A stretch of 64,000 nucleotides of DNA from Stanieria cyanosphaera PCC 7437 (GTDB lineage Bacteria; Cyanobacteriota; Cyanobacteriia; Cyanobacteriales; Xenococcaceae), in assembly GCF_000317575.1 (NCBI RefSeq), contig NC_019748.1:4856501-4920500 (forward strand). The letters are read 5' to 3'. The notes below the pieces were generated by a model, which saw only the letters and a list, made by a program, of their open reading frames with translations, had not been told where the DNA came from and ran no database searches. The position numbers were made by a program, and so were the translations under genes. This document shows, in pieces, positions 30,841 through 40,449 of this stretch. Positions within the stretch are counted from its first letter, which is position 1; every line of letters starts with the position of its first letter.

Positions 30841-31186
30841 TCAACCTCTTCATCTTCTATTCGCAATAACCATCAAAAGTAACTACACTGTCTTGTTAAA
30901 ATTAGCCTAATCCTATTTATCTCTCAAAATATAACAATGTTATCACCAGCAATTAATATCGAGTCTTTACCAAAAGACAAACAAGATAAAATTGTTGAAC
31001 ATTTAAAAGAATATATTCAGGATTTGCAAGACGAACAAAAATGCAAAAATTATTTTGACAAAACCCAAGATAAATTAATAGCTAGTGCTAAATTAGCTAA
31101 ACAACAAATTGCTGAAGAAAAAGCGACACCAATCGATTACAATAAGCTATGAAATCTCAAACTCTTCCTTCTTTTTGGGATAATTA
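30841..31186 (+). repeat. direct duplication, copy 2 (toxin-antitoxin region)
   Basis: Second copy of the 28494-28856 segment. Its antitoxin start codon is intact in the original frame (MLSPAINIESLP). The copy ends inside the toxin gene, 37 bp after its ATG. Confidence 0.9.
30937..31152 (+). CDS. antitoxin-like protein, copy 2, 71 aa
   Basis: Same family as 28625-28822: LPKDKQDKIVEHLKEYIQDL, then KTQDKLIASAKLAKQQIAEEK. The extra N-terminal MLSPAINIE shows the original start, lost from copy 1. It ends in ATGA, overlapping the first codon of a toxin gene that now has only 12 codons. It is thus an orphan antitoxin, possibly still able to neutralise a related toxin elsewhere. Confidence 0.65.
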   Translation: MLSPAINIESLPKDKQDKIVEHLKEYIQDLQDEQKCKNYFDKTQDKLIASAKLAKQQIAEEKATPIDYNKL

Positions 31187-31187
31187 A
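31149..31187 (+). pseudogene. truncated toxin stub, copy 2
   Basis: Only MKSQTLPSFWDN remains, followed by a stop. It is identical to the first 12 codons of the toxin copy at 28819. The rest is replaced by the tail of a HicA-like gene in the opposite direction. Confidence 0.85.
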
Positions 31188-31195
31188 TAGATCGC

Positions 31196-31316
31196 CTACA
31201 ACAACTCTAAAAAATAATCTAAATCTATTCTTGCTTGCTTCAAAATTTTTGCTAAAGTTGATCGCTTTACGGGTTTGTGGACTGGTACTGTGATTTTAAG
31301 AGTTTCGTTAGGTAGT
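31196..31316 (-). pseudogene. HicA-like toxin, C-terminal remnant
   Basis: Read on the minus strand, about 39 codons give TLKITVPVHKPVKRSTLAKI then LKQARIDLDYFLELL and a stop. This is the C-terminal half of HicA/YcfA mRNA interferases (VPVHxxKxxxxGTLxxILxQAxxxxxEFLxLL). There is no N-terminal half: at 31317 the sequence switches abruptly to the metH promoter copy. The fragment should be inactive. Confidence 0.75.
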
Positions 31317-31450
31317 CATCCACAGATAAACACAGATAGATTTATCACTTGGGTTTCAAAGCAATCTAGAGATAAACTACCCTTTTCCCAAAACCTACCC
31401 ATATAATAAGACTTAATGTAAATTCATCTGTTGATCCGCAGTCGCGAACC

Positions 31451-34400
31451 ATGAACAGTAACTTTCTCAACCGTCTTAACAGTAGCGATCGCCATGTGTT
31501 AGTATTTGATGGGGCGATGGGTACAAACTTGCAAGTACAAAACCTCACTGCTGAAGATTTTGGTGGTGCGGAATATGAAGGATGTAATGAATATCTGGTA
31601 CACACTAAACCAGAGGCGGTGGAGAAGGTACACCGAGGTTTCTTAGAAGCTGGTGCAGATGTTATTGAAACTGATACTTTTGGTGGAACATCGATAGTTT
31701 TAGCTGAATACGATTTAGCAGATCAAGCGTATTATCTCAACAAAACCGCAGCCGAATTGGCTAAAAGACTGACGACAGAATACTCTACACCAGAAAAACC
31801 TCGTTTTGTGGCTGGTTCGATGGGTCCTGGTACTAAGTTACCAACCCTAGGACATATTGATTTTGATACGCTTCGGGATGCTTATGTAGTGCAAGCAGAA
31901 GCTTTGTATGATGGTGGCGTTGATTTGTTGTTAGTAGAAACCTGTCAGGATGTTTTACAAATAAAAGCAGCCTTAAATGCCATTGAAGAAGTCTTTGCGA
32001 AAAAAGGTGCGCGTATTCCCCTGATGGTTTCGGTGACAATGGAACAGATGGGAACGATGTTAGTCGGGACAGAAATCGATGCAGCGTTAGCGATCTTAGA
32101 AAGATATCCGATCAATATTTTAGGTCTAAACTGCGCCACAGGCCCAGATTTGATGAAAGATCATATTAAGTATCTATCGGAACATTCTCCATTTATTGTG
32201 TCCTGTGTACCTAATGCAGGTTTACCCGAAAATGTAGGCGGACAGGCGCATTATAAGCTTACGCCAATGGAACTGCGGATGTCTTTGATGCACTTCGTCG
32301 AAGATTTGGGAGTGCAAATAGTTGGTGGTTGTTGCGGTACTCGCTACGAACATATTCAAGCGTTGGCAGAGATGACGAAGGATTTAAAACCGAAAGAACG
32401 TCGGCCCCATTACGAACCTTCCGCAGCTTCTATTTATAGTACTCAACCCTATATTCAAGATAATTCTTTCCTCATTGTCGGGGAAAAATTAAACGCCAGT
32501 GGTTCTAAAAAATGTCGAGAACTCCTTAATGTAGAAGACTGGGATAGTCTTATTTCGATGGCGAAGGCGCAGGTAAAAGAAGGCGCGCACGTTTTGGATG
32601 TCAACGTAGACTACGTAGGTAGAGACGGGGAAAAGGATATGCACGAACTGGCATCCCGTCTGGTGAATAATGTTACTCTTCCTCTCATGCTTGACTCCAC
32701 CGAATGGACGAAGATGGAGGCGGGGTTAAAAGTAGCTGGTGGTAAATGTATCCTCAACTCAACTAATTACGAGGATGGGGAAGAAAGATTTTTCCAAGTC
32801 TTAGAATTAGCTAAAAAATACGGTGCTGGGGTAGTTATTGGTACTATCGATGAAGATGGTATGGGACGAACTGCCGATAAAAAGTTTGCCATTGCTAAAC
32901 GTGCTTATGATGCAGCAGTAGAGTATGGTATTCCTCCCCATGAAATCTTTTTCGATCCTTTAGCGTTACCTGTATCTACTGGTATTGAAGAAGATAGGGA
33001 AAATGGTAAAGCAACAGTCGAAGCAATTAAAAGAATTAGAGAAGAGTTACCAGGTTGTCATATTTTATTGGGTGTTTCTAATGTTTCCTTTGGTTTAAAT
33101 CCTGCTGCGCGACAAGTATTAAATTCTGTCTTTTTACATGAATGTATGGCAGTGGGTTTGGATGCAGCTATTGTTAGTGCCAATAAAATTTTACCTCTCT
33201 CTAAAATAGACGAAGAACATCAACAAGTGTGTTTGGATTTAATTTACGACAGACGAAAATTTGATGGTGATATCTGCACCTACGATCCTCTTGGCGAATT
33301 AACAACTTTATTCGCAGGAAAGAAAGCTAAAAAATCCGAAGCAGTTGATAAGAACTTACCCATTGATGAAAGACTAAAACAACATATTATTGACGGAGAA
33401 AGAATTGGTTTAGAAGATGCTTTAAATGAAGCTTTACAAAATCATCCTCCCTTAGAAATTATCAATACTTTCCTCTTAGATGGCATGAAAGTTGTCGGAG
33501 AATTATTCGGTTCGGGACAAATGCAATTACCGTTTGTATTACAGTCGGCACAAACTATGAAAGCTGCGGTAGCATATTTAGAACCTTTTATGGATAAAGA
33601 AGAAGCTGATGATAAAGGTAAAGGAATTTTTATTATTGCAACAGTTAAAGGCGACGTTCATGATATTGGTAAAAATTTAGTCGATATTATTCTATCTAAT
33701 AATGGTTATAAGGTAATTAATTTAGGGATTAAGCAACCAGTAGAAAATATAATTCAAGCTTACGAAGAACATAAAGCAGACTGCATTGCCATGAGTGGTT
33801 TGCTCGTAAAATCTACTGCCTTTATGAAAGATAATTTGGAAACTTTTAATGAAAAAGGTATTACTGTTCCTGTTATTTTGGGTGGTGCTGCTTTAACACC
33901 CAAATTTGTTCATCAAGATTGCCAAAATACTTATAAAGGTAAAGTAATTTATGGAAAAGATGCTTTTGCAGATTTGCATTTTATGGATAAATTAATGCCA
34001 GCAAAAGCTGCTGGTAATTGGGATGATTTGAAGGGGTTTTTAGATGAATTTGGTGATGGTAAGGGCAAACCGTTCGCCCCTACAGAAAATGGAGGAAATG
34101 GCAAAGTTTTTGGTGATGCAAATCCTGATACTATCTTTGTTGATGAGGAAACGAAACAACCAGAACCAGTTGCGATCGATACCAAACGTTCAGAAGCAGT
34201 AGCTGTCAATATATTTCGTCCGACTCCTCCTTTTTGGGGAACAAAAATCATTACACCAGAAGAAATTGATTTAGAAGAGGTATTCTGGTATTTAGATTTG
34301 CAAGCATTGATTGCTGGACAATGGCAATTTCGTAAACCAAGAGAACAATCAAGAGAAGAATACGATCAGTTTTTAGCTGAAAAAGTTTATCCTATTCTAG

Positions 34401-35020
34401 ATCAATGGAAGCAACGGATTATTGCCGAAAAATTACTACATCCTACAGTAATTTATGGTTACTTCCCTTGTCTGGCGGAAGAAAATTCTCTGCACATATA
34501 CGACCCGAATGATTCTAAAATAGAACTAGTAAAATGGGATTTTCCCCGTCAAAAATCTGGTCGTCGTCTCTGTATTGCCGACTTCTTTGCGCCTGTAGAA
34601 AGCGAGAAAATGGATGTTTTCCCGATGCAAGCGGTAACAGTAGGCGAAATTGCGACTGAATACGCTAAAAAACTTTTTGAAGGTCATGATTATACCAATT
34701 ATCTGTACTATCATGGCATGGCGGTACAAACAGCAGAAGCTTTAGCAGAATGGACTCATGCCAAAATACGCCGTGAGTTGGGATTTGGCGATGAAGAACC
34801 AGATAATGTTAAAGAAGTTTTGCAACAAAAACATCGTGGTTCTCGCTATAGTTTTGGTTATCCTGCTTGTCCGAATATTGCGGATCAGTATAAACAATTG
34901 GAGATATTAGATACTCAAAGAATTGGTATGTATATGGATGAAAGCGAACAATTATATCCAGAACAATCCACTACTGCTTTTGTTACTTATCATCCAGTGT
35001 CTAAATATTTTAGTGCCTAA
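31451..35020 (+). CDS. metH: cobalamin-dependent methionine synthase
   Basis: Transfers methyl from methyltetrahydrofolate to homocysteine through cob(I)alamin. Four modules are in order. The homocysteine domain (about 1-320) has zinc ligands Cys228, Cys294 and Cys295. The pterin domain (about 340-610) has [12 protein letters not shown]. The cobalamin module carries DVHDIGKN, with His737 as lower axial ligand. The reactivation domain at the C-terminus has [11 protein letters not shown]. At 1189 aa it is full length. The promoter and leader have a near-identical copy 1451 bp upstream. The cobalamin-assembly gene cobD lies at 60989. No riboswitch was recognised in the leader. Confidence 0.97.
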   Translation: MNSNFLNRLNSSDRHVLVFDGAMGTNLQVQNLTAEDFGGAEYEGCNEYLVHTKPEAVEKVHRGFLEAGADVIETDTFGGTSIVLAEYDLADQAYYLNKTAAELAKRLTTEYSTPEKPRFVAGSMGPGTKLPTLGHIDFDTLRDAYVVQAEALYDGGVDLLLVETCQDVLQIKAALNAIEEVFAKKGARIPLMVSVTMEQMGTMLVGTEIDAALAILERYPINILGLNCATGPDLMKDHIKYLSEHSPFIVSCVPNAGLPENVGGQAHYKLTPMELRMSLMHFVEDLGVQIVGGCCGTRYEHIQALAEMTKDLKPKERRPHYEPSAASIYSTQPYIQDNSFLIVGEKLNASGSKKCRELLNVEDWDSLISMAKAQVKEGAHVLDVNVDYVGRDGEKDMHELASRLVNNVTLPLMLDSTEWTKMEAGLKVAGGKCILNSTNYEDGEERFFQVLELAKKYGAGVVIGTIDEDGMGRTADKKFAIAKRAYDAAVEYGIPPHEIFFDPLALPVSTGIEEDRENGKATVEAIKRIREELPGCHILLGVSNVSFGLNPAARQVLNSVFLHECMAVGLDAAIVSANKILPLSKIDEEHQQVCLDLIYDRRKFDGDICTYDPLGELTTLFAGKKAKKSEAVDKNLPIDERLKQHIIDGERIGLEDALNEALQNHPPLEIINTFLLDGMKVVGELFGSGQMQLPFVLQSAQTMKAAVAYLEPFMDKEEADDKGKGIFIIATVKGDVHDIGKNLVDIILSNNGYKVINLGIKQPVENIIQAYEEHKADCIAMSGLLVKSTAFMKDNLETFNEKGITVPVILGGAALTPKFVHQDCQNTYKGKVIYGKDAFADLHFMDKLMPAKAAGNWDDLKGFLDEFGDGKGKPFAPTENGGNGKVFGDANPDTIFVDEETKQPEPVAIDTKRSEAVAVNIFRPTPPFWGTKIITPEEIDLEEVFWYLDLQALIAGQWQFRKPREQSREEYDQFLAEKVYPILDQWKQRIIAEKLLHPTVIYGYFPCLAEENSLHIYDPNDSKIELVKWDFPRQKSGRRLCIADFFAPVESEKMDVFPMQAVTVGEIATEYAKKLFEGHDYTNYLYYHGMAVQTAEALAEWTHAKIRRELGFGDEEPDNVKEVLQQKHRGSRYSFGYPACPNIADQYKQLEILDTQRIGMYMDESEQLYPEQSTTAFVTYHPVSKYFSA

Positions 35021-35112
35021 TAACTGAATTTAAGCAAACAATATAAGATGTCATAGTTTTTCCTATTTTGTCTTATATTGTCTCAGTCTTTTAGAACGGA
35101 TATATCTCTGCC

Positions 35113-36159
35113 TCAATTGTGGGTTTGATTTTGCTTCCAATGATTCAAAATATCCTTAACTAAAACTTCTTTAATCCAAATTTGCGAGACAATTAGTAGC
35201 GGAATAGCTAGAAATAAACCAAGAAAACCGAAAAAACTAGCAAAAACGACCACTGCTAAAATTGTAAATACTGGCAAAAGATTGACCTCTTCTTTCATGA
35301 TTAAAGGAACTAAAATTAAACTTTCCACCTGTTGAATCACAATATAAAGCAAAATCGTTGCTCCAGCTTTCCAAGGAGCATCTAGTAAGGCAAATAAGGT
35401 TGGTGGAATCACACTCAAGGTAGGGCCGACGTTGGGAATAAATTCTAATAAACCTGCTAAGACGGCATTCACAAAAGGCAATGGTACTCTCAGAATCGAT
35501 AATCCGACAAAGGATAGAAAGGCGATGACAAGCATCGTAATGAGTGTACCTCTAATCCAACCTACCAAAGAAATTTCGCACTCAAATAGAATTTCATCAA
35601 CGCGCCTTCTGTAAAAGGCAGGAAATAATAAGATAAAAATGCGTCGGTATTGCGTGGGATCTGCCAAGAGCATGATGGTTAGAACCAAAAACAGCAATAT
35701 ATTTAGGACAGCACTGAGAGAATTATTGAGGAGTACAAAAAAGTTACTGAGGAGTTGGGAAATCCACGTTTGTATTTGTTGAGTTAGATTTTCTAAACCT
35801 CGAAACTGTTCAAACTGTTCTAACATCGAACCAGGAATTACAGATTGCAGCCATTCAATCCAAGTACGCAGTCGTTGGGATACTTGTGGCAGGATATTAA
35901 CTATTTCTTGTAACTGAGTGACCAAACGTGGCACAATCAAGGCAAAAAAGCCAACTATAATCGCTAATAAGATAATTATGGTGATAGCGATCGCAATTCC
36001 TCGTTTTACTCGCGATTGTTGTAGTCTCCGAACCACTCGGTTTAAAATGGTTGCTAAAATGACAGCAGCAAATACCAAAAGAACAACTTGCCTGATTTGC
36101 CACAGAATGTAACAAGAAACAATTAAAACAATTAAACCAAGCCAATGCTTGAAACGCAC
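35113..36159 (-). CDS. AI-2E-family (PerM-like) transporter
   Basis: Integral membrane protein of the AI-2E/UPF0118 family. Two spans at the N-terminus (about 8-38) and several more at about 60-82, 140-165 and 205-330 give roughly eight. PLPFVNAVLAGLLEFIPNVGP (split by family positions) contains the conserved GxxEFIPxxGP motif at about residue 235. At 348 aa the length is normal. Some members export the quorum signal AI-2, others act as sodium/proton antiporters or permeases, so the substrate is open. It converges with metH. Confidence 0.88.
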   Translation of the reverse strand: MRFKHWLGLIVLIVSCYILWQIRQVVLLVFAAVILATILNRVVRRLQQSRVKRGIAIAITIIILLAIIVGFFALIVPRLVTQLQEIVNILPQVSQRLRTWIEWLQSVIPGSMLEQFEQFRGLENLTQQIQTWISQLLSNFFVLLNNSLSAVLNILLFLVLTIMLLADPTQYRRIFILLFPAFYRRRVDEILFECEISLVGWIRGTLITMLVIAFLSFVGLSILRVPLPFVNAVLAGLLEFIPNVGPTLSVIPPTLFALLDAPWKAGATILLYIVIQQVESLILVPLIMKEEVNLLPVFTILAVVVFASFFGFLGLFLAIPLLIVSQIWIKEVLVKDILNHWKQNQTHN

Positions 36160-36387
36160 AATTTTACCTCCATTAACGAAGTCGAAGCAGGCTCGGTTTT
36201 TCCAGCTTTTTCAACTTCGTAAGTAATTATCTAACGAGCGAATGCAGCCAGCATCTGGCTAAGTGTATAGAGAGAGTTTCAATCTAACTTCACAAAGCGG
36301 AATAATTTTAAGCCGTTCTGTCGGTCAGACAAAAGCTAACTAAAATATTATCAATAAGCTGAATTGTTGAACACATAATAAATTTAG

Positions 36388-36795
36388 TTAAGCGATCGCT
36401 TTACTGGCAACAAGCTGTTTTTTTAACCAGATCTTTTCTTTAGCATGAAGATAACAAGGATCGGCAAAAATTGCGATCGCGCGCTGATAAGATGCTAGGG
36501 CATTGCCATATGCTTCTATTTCAGCCAATAGTAACCCTCGGTTAAACCATGCTTGATGATACTCTGGTTGAATTGCAACTGCTTTATCATAGGAATTAAG
36601 GGCTTCGGCAAAGCGTTTCATGGCACTTAAAGCATTACCTCGATTATTCCAGGCTTTACTATAATTACGATCCAGTTCAATCGCACGCTCAAAAGCAGCC
36701 AGGGCTTCTCCATATTGCTGTTCCTGACAAAGAGTGCAGCCTAATGAATCCCAATATTTCGGACTTTGAGAGTCTTGTTTAGAATTGACCATCAT
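36388..36795 (-). CDS. TPR-repeat protein, 135 aa
   Basis: Three consecutive 34-residue tetratricopeptide repeats cover about residues 13-114: each has the W-G-Y-A-P pattern, as in AWNNRGNALSAMKRFAEAL and AWFNRGLLLAEIEAYGNAL. They form a helical scaffold for protein contacts. There is no catalytic domain, signal peptide or membrane span, so it is a small cytoplasmic adaptor of unknown partner. It stands alone between long spacers. Confidence 0.85.
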   Translation of the reverse strand: MMVNSKQDSQSPKYWDSLGCTLCQEQQYGEALAAFERAIELDRNYSKAWNNRGNALSAMKRFAEALNSYDKAVAIQPEYHQAWFNRGLLLAEIEAYGNALASYQRAIAIFADPCYLHAKEKIWLKKQLVASKAIA

Positions 36796-37285
36796 AAGAA
36801 TCTTTGATAAAAGATCATTATTACATTATGTATTGCCCGTGCTTTAGTTTGACACCCGACTTCTTATTATTCGATGAATCCTAAATAGACCTAGTTGTTC
36901 TTAAGATTATTTTTTGATTAATCTACTCATTTTTTTTAGGTTCTTTTCACAAAATATTGCTCATCGAGTCAGCTTATTTTCAGTTTATTTAGCAAAGATA
37001 ATAAGTAACAAAAAAAAATTCAATCCGTGAAAAGAAATGAAACGTTTTATGATTGCTATTTTATTGACATTAACAATTTCAGGAATATGCAGAAGAAATA
37101 GCTGCTACTAATACTAATTCTATTCCGTAACAATGTAGAACTTACTCCATTTAGTTTAGTAACTAATGGCTATTAAGTCTATTTTGCCAATCAAAAAAAT
37201 CTTAGCAAAGATCATACATAAAAATTCAGTAAAATTTGCGATCGCTTGAGTAAGCTTAGCATCAGATAAAATTAAATCGTGTTCC
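36796..37285. other. 490-bp intergenic region with a possible broken small exported peptide gene
   Basis: Very AT-rich. The only gene-like stretch is the fragment at 37037-37130, described separately. A HIP1-like GCGATCGC lies near 37238, upstream of the VTT gene. No RNA gene is seen. Confidence 0.6.
37037..37130 (+). pseudogene. possible broken small exported peptide
   Basis: The frame from ATG 37037 opens like a signal peptide, MKRFMIAILLTLTISG, then turns into RRNSCY and a stop. In a shifted frame the sequence continues EYAEEIAATNTNSIP and stops, as an AxA-type cleavage site and mature part would. A net one-base change would restore a peptide of about 31 residues. It is short and the reading is uncertain. 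Confidence 0.35.
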
Positions 37286-38101
37286 ATGCTAGCACCAAAA
37301 ATGCCTAAAACCATGAACCATATTTTTGCCAGAAACCGACCAAAGTTTTTTCGACTAACTATCTTAACTTTAGTAATTTTTGGTATTACTATTTTGTTTG
37401 CTGCTAACCCTGCTTTGGCACAAGAATCTTCTGGGGGTATTGGTTTTAATCCTCAAGAATGGTTACGCAGTGCCTTGGAGTGGATCGATAGTGTTGGTGT
37501 GGTTGGAGCGATCGCTTTTATTTTTCTTTATATAATAGCTACTGTGGCATTTTTACCAGGTTCGATCCTGACTTTAGGGGCTGGTGTTGTCTTTGGTTTA
37601 GTCTTAGGTTCATTATATGTTTTTATTGGTGCTACGTTAGGAGCTACGGCAGCTTTTTTAGTGGGACGTTATCTAGCTAGGAGTTTGGTTGCTCAAAAAA
37701 TTGAAGGCAATCAAAAATTTAGCGCGATCGACAGGGCAGTTGGACGAGAAGGACTTAAAATTGTTCTTTTGACCCGTTTATCTCCTATTTTTCCCTTTAA
37801 TTTGTTGAATTATGCCTACGGAGTTACTGGAGTTTCTCTGAAAGACTATGTAATCGGTTCGGTGGGAATGATTCCTGGAACGATTATGTACGTCTATATC
37901 GGTTCTTTAGCTGGTAATCTTGCCACCATCGGTACTGAAGCTCAAACTGCTAACCCTGCCTTACAATGGACAATTCGGATCGTGGGTTTGATCACTACGG
38001 TAGCGGTCACCCTTTATGTAACTAAAATTGCTCGTAAGGCTTTAGAAAATGAAGTCCTAGAACCTAAAAGCGATTCAAATAAACGATTCGATCTTAATTA
38101 G
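37286..38101 (+). CDS. TVP38/TMEM64 (VTT-domain) membrane protein
   Basis: After a first hydrophobic stretch (about 23-45, ending in ALA) come five to six further spans. The VTT/SNARE-associated motif appears as FLPGSILTLGAGVVFGLVLG (about 91-110), then GATLGATAAFLVGRYLAR, and LLTRLSPIFPFNLLNYAYG at about 165-183. The family moves lipids or supports membrane homeostasis; the exact role in bacteria is unsettled. In cyanobacteria such genes often sit beside a mercuric-reductase-like flavoprotein, which here lies at 38829, with a PIN toxin module in between. Start at ATG 37286 or 37313 cannot be decided. Confidence 0.88.
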   Translation: MLAPKMPKTMNHIFARNRPKFFRLTILTLVIFGITILFAANPALAQESSGGIGFNPQEWLRSALEWIDSVGVVGAIAFIFLYIIATVAFLPGSILTLGAGVVFGLVLGSLYVFIGATLGATAAFLVGRYLARSLVAQKIEGNQKFSAIDRAVGREGLKIVLLTRLSPIFPFNLLNYAYGVTGVSLKDYVIGSVGMIPGTIMYVYIGSLAGNLATIGTEAQTANPALQWTIRIVGLITTVAVTLYVTKIARKALENEVLEPKSDSNKRFDLN

Positions 38102-38147
38102 TTAATAAATTTACAATTAAAGGGAAAAAGCAATGGAGAGAGGAGCA

Positions 38148-38390
38148 ATGGAGTTAAACCAAATAAAAAAACAAGCATTGGAATTACCGATTCGCGATCG
38201 CTGGCATTTAGTCCAATCGCTGCTGATTTCCATTCAACAAGAAACGCTGTTATCTATTTCTCCGAGTCCAACAGTCAAACCTTTAACTAACCTCGATCCT
38301 TGGACTCAAAGTTTAATCGGTGTAATTGAACTGAATGAAAAAGAGGCTACAGAATCTTATGTAGATTATCTGGAGGAAAAATACAGTTGA
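38148..38390 (+). CDS. antitoxin-like addiction-module component, 80 aa
   Basis: The N-terminus MELNQIKKQALELPIRDRWH and LVQSLLISIQ match small addiction-module antitoxins of the type paired with PIN toxins. An ATG five codons earlier (38133) is also possible; AGGAG lies 2 bases before the chosen one. The stop TGA overlaps the TTG start of the PIN gene (TTGA), so the two are translationally coupled. It sits between the VTT gene and its flavoprotein partner. Confidence 0.75.
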   Translation: MELNQIKKQALELPIRDRWHLVQSLLISIQQETLLSISPSPTVKPLTNLDPWTQSLIGVIELNEKEATESYVDYLEEKYS

Positions 38391-38803
38391 AGCGGGTGTT
38401 GTTTGATAGTGATGTACTATTAGATGTTTTGGCTCAACGTCGAGATTTTATTGTCGCTTCTGCACTGGCGTTGGATACGGTGGCACAGGGAAAAGTTCAG
38501 GGCTATGTTTCAGGTCATGCTGTGACCAATATATTCTACATTTTACGTCGTCAAATTGGTAATAAAGCAGCCCGTGAACTGATATCAAGATTATTGCAGC
38601 GTCTTCAAGTTGCTAGTGTGACAGATGAGGTAATTCGGAGGGCTTTACAAAGCTTTATCGCAGATTTTGAGGATGCAGTCACAAGTGAAACGGCAAAAGC
38701 TGAGGGTCTGGAATTAATTGTGACACGAAACAAATCTGATTTTGTAGCTTCTTCAGTTCCAGCAATGCTGCCAGAGGAATTTTTAGCAACTTTATCTGAG
38801 TAA
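38387..38803 (+). CDS. PIN-domain toxin (PIN_3 type)
   Basis: Begins at TTG 38387, overlapping the antitoxin stop. RVLFDSDVLLDVLAQRRDF contains the first acidic pair (Asp7, Asp9) and fits the PIN_3 subfamily. ADFEDAVTSETAKAEGLELI and VTRNKSDF near the C-terminus supply the rest of the acidic site. At 138 aa the length is normal, and no damage is seen. The module probably acts as a ribonuclease toxin with the upstream partner. Confidence 0.85.
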   Translation: MKRVLFDSDVLLDVLAQRRDFIVASALALDTVAQGKVQGYVSGHAVTNIFYILRRQIGNKAARELISRLLQRLQVASVTDEVIRRALQSFIADFEDAVTSETAKAEGLELIVTRNKSDFVASSVPAMLPEEFLATLSE

Positions 38804-38828
38804 TTTAAATAAAAAAATCAATAAAATT

Positions 38829-40397
38829 ATGTCAAATTCAGCTTTTGAGCAAGTAACAGTTCTCCCAATGGACGAACATAATCAAAAACTCGTTTCCTAT
38901 GTTCATCCAAACGATTGGGTAAATCCGCAACCAGCAAATTGTTATGATTTAGTTGTCATAGGTGCGGGTACGGCTGGATTAGTTGTCGCAGCAGGAGCAG
39001 CAGGTTTAGGTTTAGGTTTAAAAGTTGCCTTGATTGAAAAGCATCTAATGGGTGGAGATTGCTTGAATGTGGGTTGCGTCCCTTCCAAATGTATCATTCG
39101 TTCTGCTCGCGTTGTTGGCCAGATGCTGAAGGCAGCAGCTTTTGGTATTAACCCTCCCGAAACAATAGAGGTTGATTTTCCTACGGTGATGGCAAGAATG
39201 CGAAAACTGAGGGCTGCTATCAGTCATCATGATTCCGCTCAACGTTTTCAAAATTTGGGTATTGATGTATTTTTGGGAGCGGGTCGTTTTTTAGGTAACA
39301 ATGCTATTGAAGTTGGCGGTAAGACTCTCAAATATAAAAAAGCTGTGATTGCTACAGGAGCAAGAGCCGTACGCCCTAAGATTGAAGGGATCGAAGAGGC
39401 AGGTTTTTTGACCAACGAAACAGTCTTTTCTCTTACCGAACGCCCCAAACGTCTTGCTGTTATTGGTGGGGGGCCTATTGGATGCGAAATGGCTCAGGCT
39501 TTTAGTCGCTTAGGATGTAAAGTGATTCTGTTTCACCGATATTCTCATCTTTTAAATAAAGAGGACACTGATGCTGCTGAAATTGTCCAAACTAATTTTA
39601 TTCGGGAAGGAATTGAGTTAGTCCTAGATTCTCAGATACAAAGAGTCGAAAAAACTCCTGAAGGAAAAACACTATACTATACTTGCAATGGTCAAACCGA
39701 ATTAGTCACCGTCGATGAAATTTTAATTGGGGCAGGACGCGCACCTAATGTGGAAGGATTAAATTTAGAAGCAGTGGGAGTAGAATACGATCGCGCCAGC
39801 GCAGCGCTTCGCGATCGCAACGGGGTTAAAGTCAATGATTATCTTCAGACAACTAATCCTAAAATTTATGCAGCAGGGGATATCTGCATGAATTGGAAGT
39901 TTACTCACGCAGCCGATGCAGCAGCACGGATCGTGATTAAAAATACGCTCTTTTCTCCCTTTGGTTTGGGACGTTCTAAGCTCAGTAGTTTGATCATGCC
40001 TTGGGTAACTTATACCGATCCCGAAATTGCTCATGTAGGGATGTACGAACATGAGGCTAAAGAACGAGGAATTGAGGTTAATACAATTAAGATTTTGATG
40101 AGTAATGTTGATCGGGCGATCGCTGATGGAGAAACTGAAGGATTTGTCAAAATTCATCACAAACAAGGGTCTGATAAAATTCTAGGCGCGACAATTGTTG
40201 CTCCTCATGCGGGAGAAATGATTAGTGAGGTGACGACGGCTATTGTTAATAAGGTCGGTTTGAGTGGTTTATCTGGCGTAATTCATCCCTATCCAACTCA
40301 AGCAGAAGCAATTAAAAAAGCAGCCGATGCTTACCGTCGTACTTTACTAACACCGACCTCAAAAAAAATCTTGGGATTACTGACTAAGTTTTCTTAA
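38829..40397 (+). CDS. mercuric-reductase-like FAD disulfide oxidoreductase
   Basis: Class I pyridine-nucleotide disulfide oxidoreductase. GAGTAG at 45-50 binds FAD, and the redox pair Cys78/Cys83 lies in GGDCLNVGCVPSK. An NAD(P)-binding GGGPIGCEMA follows, and a C-terminal dimerisation domain with GATIVAPHAGEMI and HPYPTQAE. It lacks a heavy-metal-associated domain and the C-terminal Cys pair of true MerA. It is the usual partner of the VTT protein upstream. A HIP1 palindrome at 39789-39816 adds an in-frame stretch DRASAALRDRN. The substrate is unknown; expected activity is disulfide or metal reduction. Confidence 0.9.
   Translation: MSNSAFEQVTVLPMDEHNQKLVSYVHPNDWVNPQPANCYDLVVIGAGTAGLVVAAGAAGLGLGLKVALIEKHLMGGDCLNVGCVPSKCIIRSARVVGQMLKAAAFGINPPETIEVDFPTVMARMRKLRAAISHHDSAQRFQNLGIDVFLGAGRFLGNNAIEVGGKTLKYKKAVIATGARAVRPKIEGIEEAGFLTNETVFSLTERPKRLAVIGGGPIGCEMAQAFSRLGCKVILFHRYSHLLNKEDTDAAEIVQTNFIREGIELVLDSQIQRVEKTPEGKTLYYTCNGQTELVTVDEILIGAGRAPNVEGLNLEAVGVEYDRASAALRDRNGVKVNDYLQTTNPKIYAAGDICMNWKFTHAADAAARIVIKNTLFSPFGLGRSKLSSLIMPWVTYTDPEIAHVGMYEHEAKERGIEVNTIKILMSNVDRAIADGETEGFVKIHHKQGSDKILGATIVAPHAGEMISEVTTAIVNKVGLSGLSGVIHPYPTQAEAIKKAADAYRRTLLTPTSKKILGLLTKFS
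39789..39816. repeat. HIP1 palindrome inserted in frame within a gene
   Basis: 28 bp with outer arms GATCGCG/CGCGATC and inner arms AGCGC/GCGCT. It encodes about nine extra residues between VEYD and NGVKV in the flavoprotein, where related enzymes have a short loop. The reading frame is kept. Confidence 0.7.
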
Positions 40398-40412
40398 CTA
40401 TAGATCATTTTT

Positions 40413-40428
40413 AAGAGCGATCGCTCTT
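40413..40428. repeat. HIP1 palindrome between convergent genes
   Basis: AAGAGCGATCGCTCTT is a perfect 16-bp palindrome lying between two convergent genes. It could form a hairpin in transcripts from either strand, but no T-tract follows. Confidence 0.6.
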
Positions 40429-40449
40429 CGAGTTGCTCTCAAACAATCT

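Noticed and set aside
31317-31450. Cobalamin or SAM-type riboswitch in the metH leader
   Set aside because: The leader is about 130 bp, AT-rich and has no recognisable cobalamin box or SAM-switch stem; the duplicated region was checked as well.
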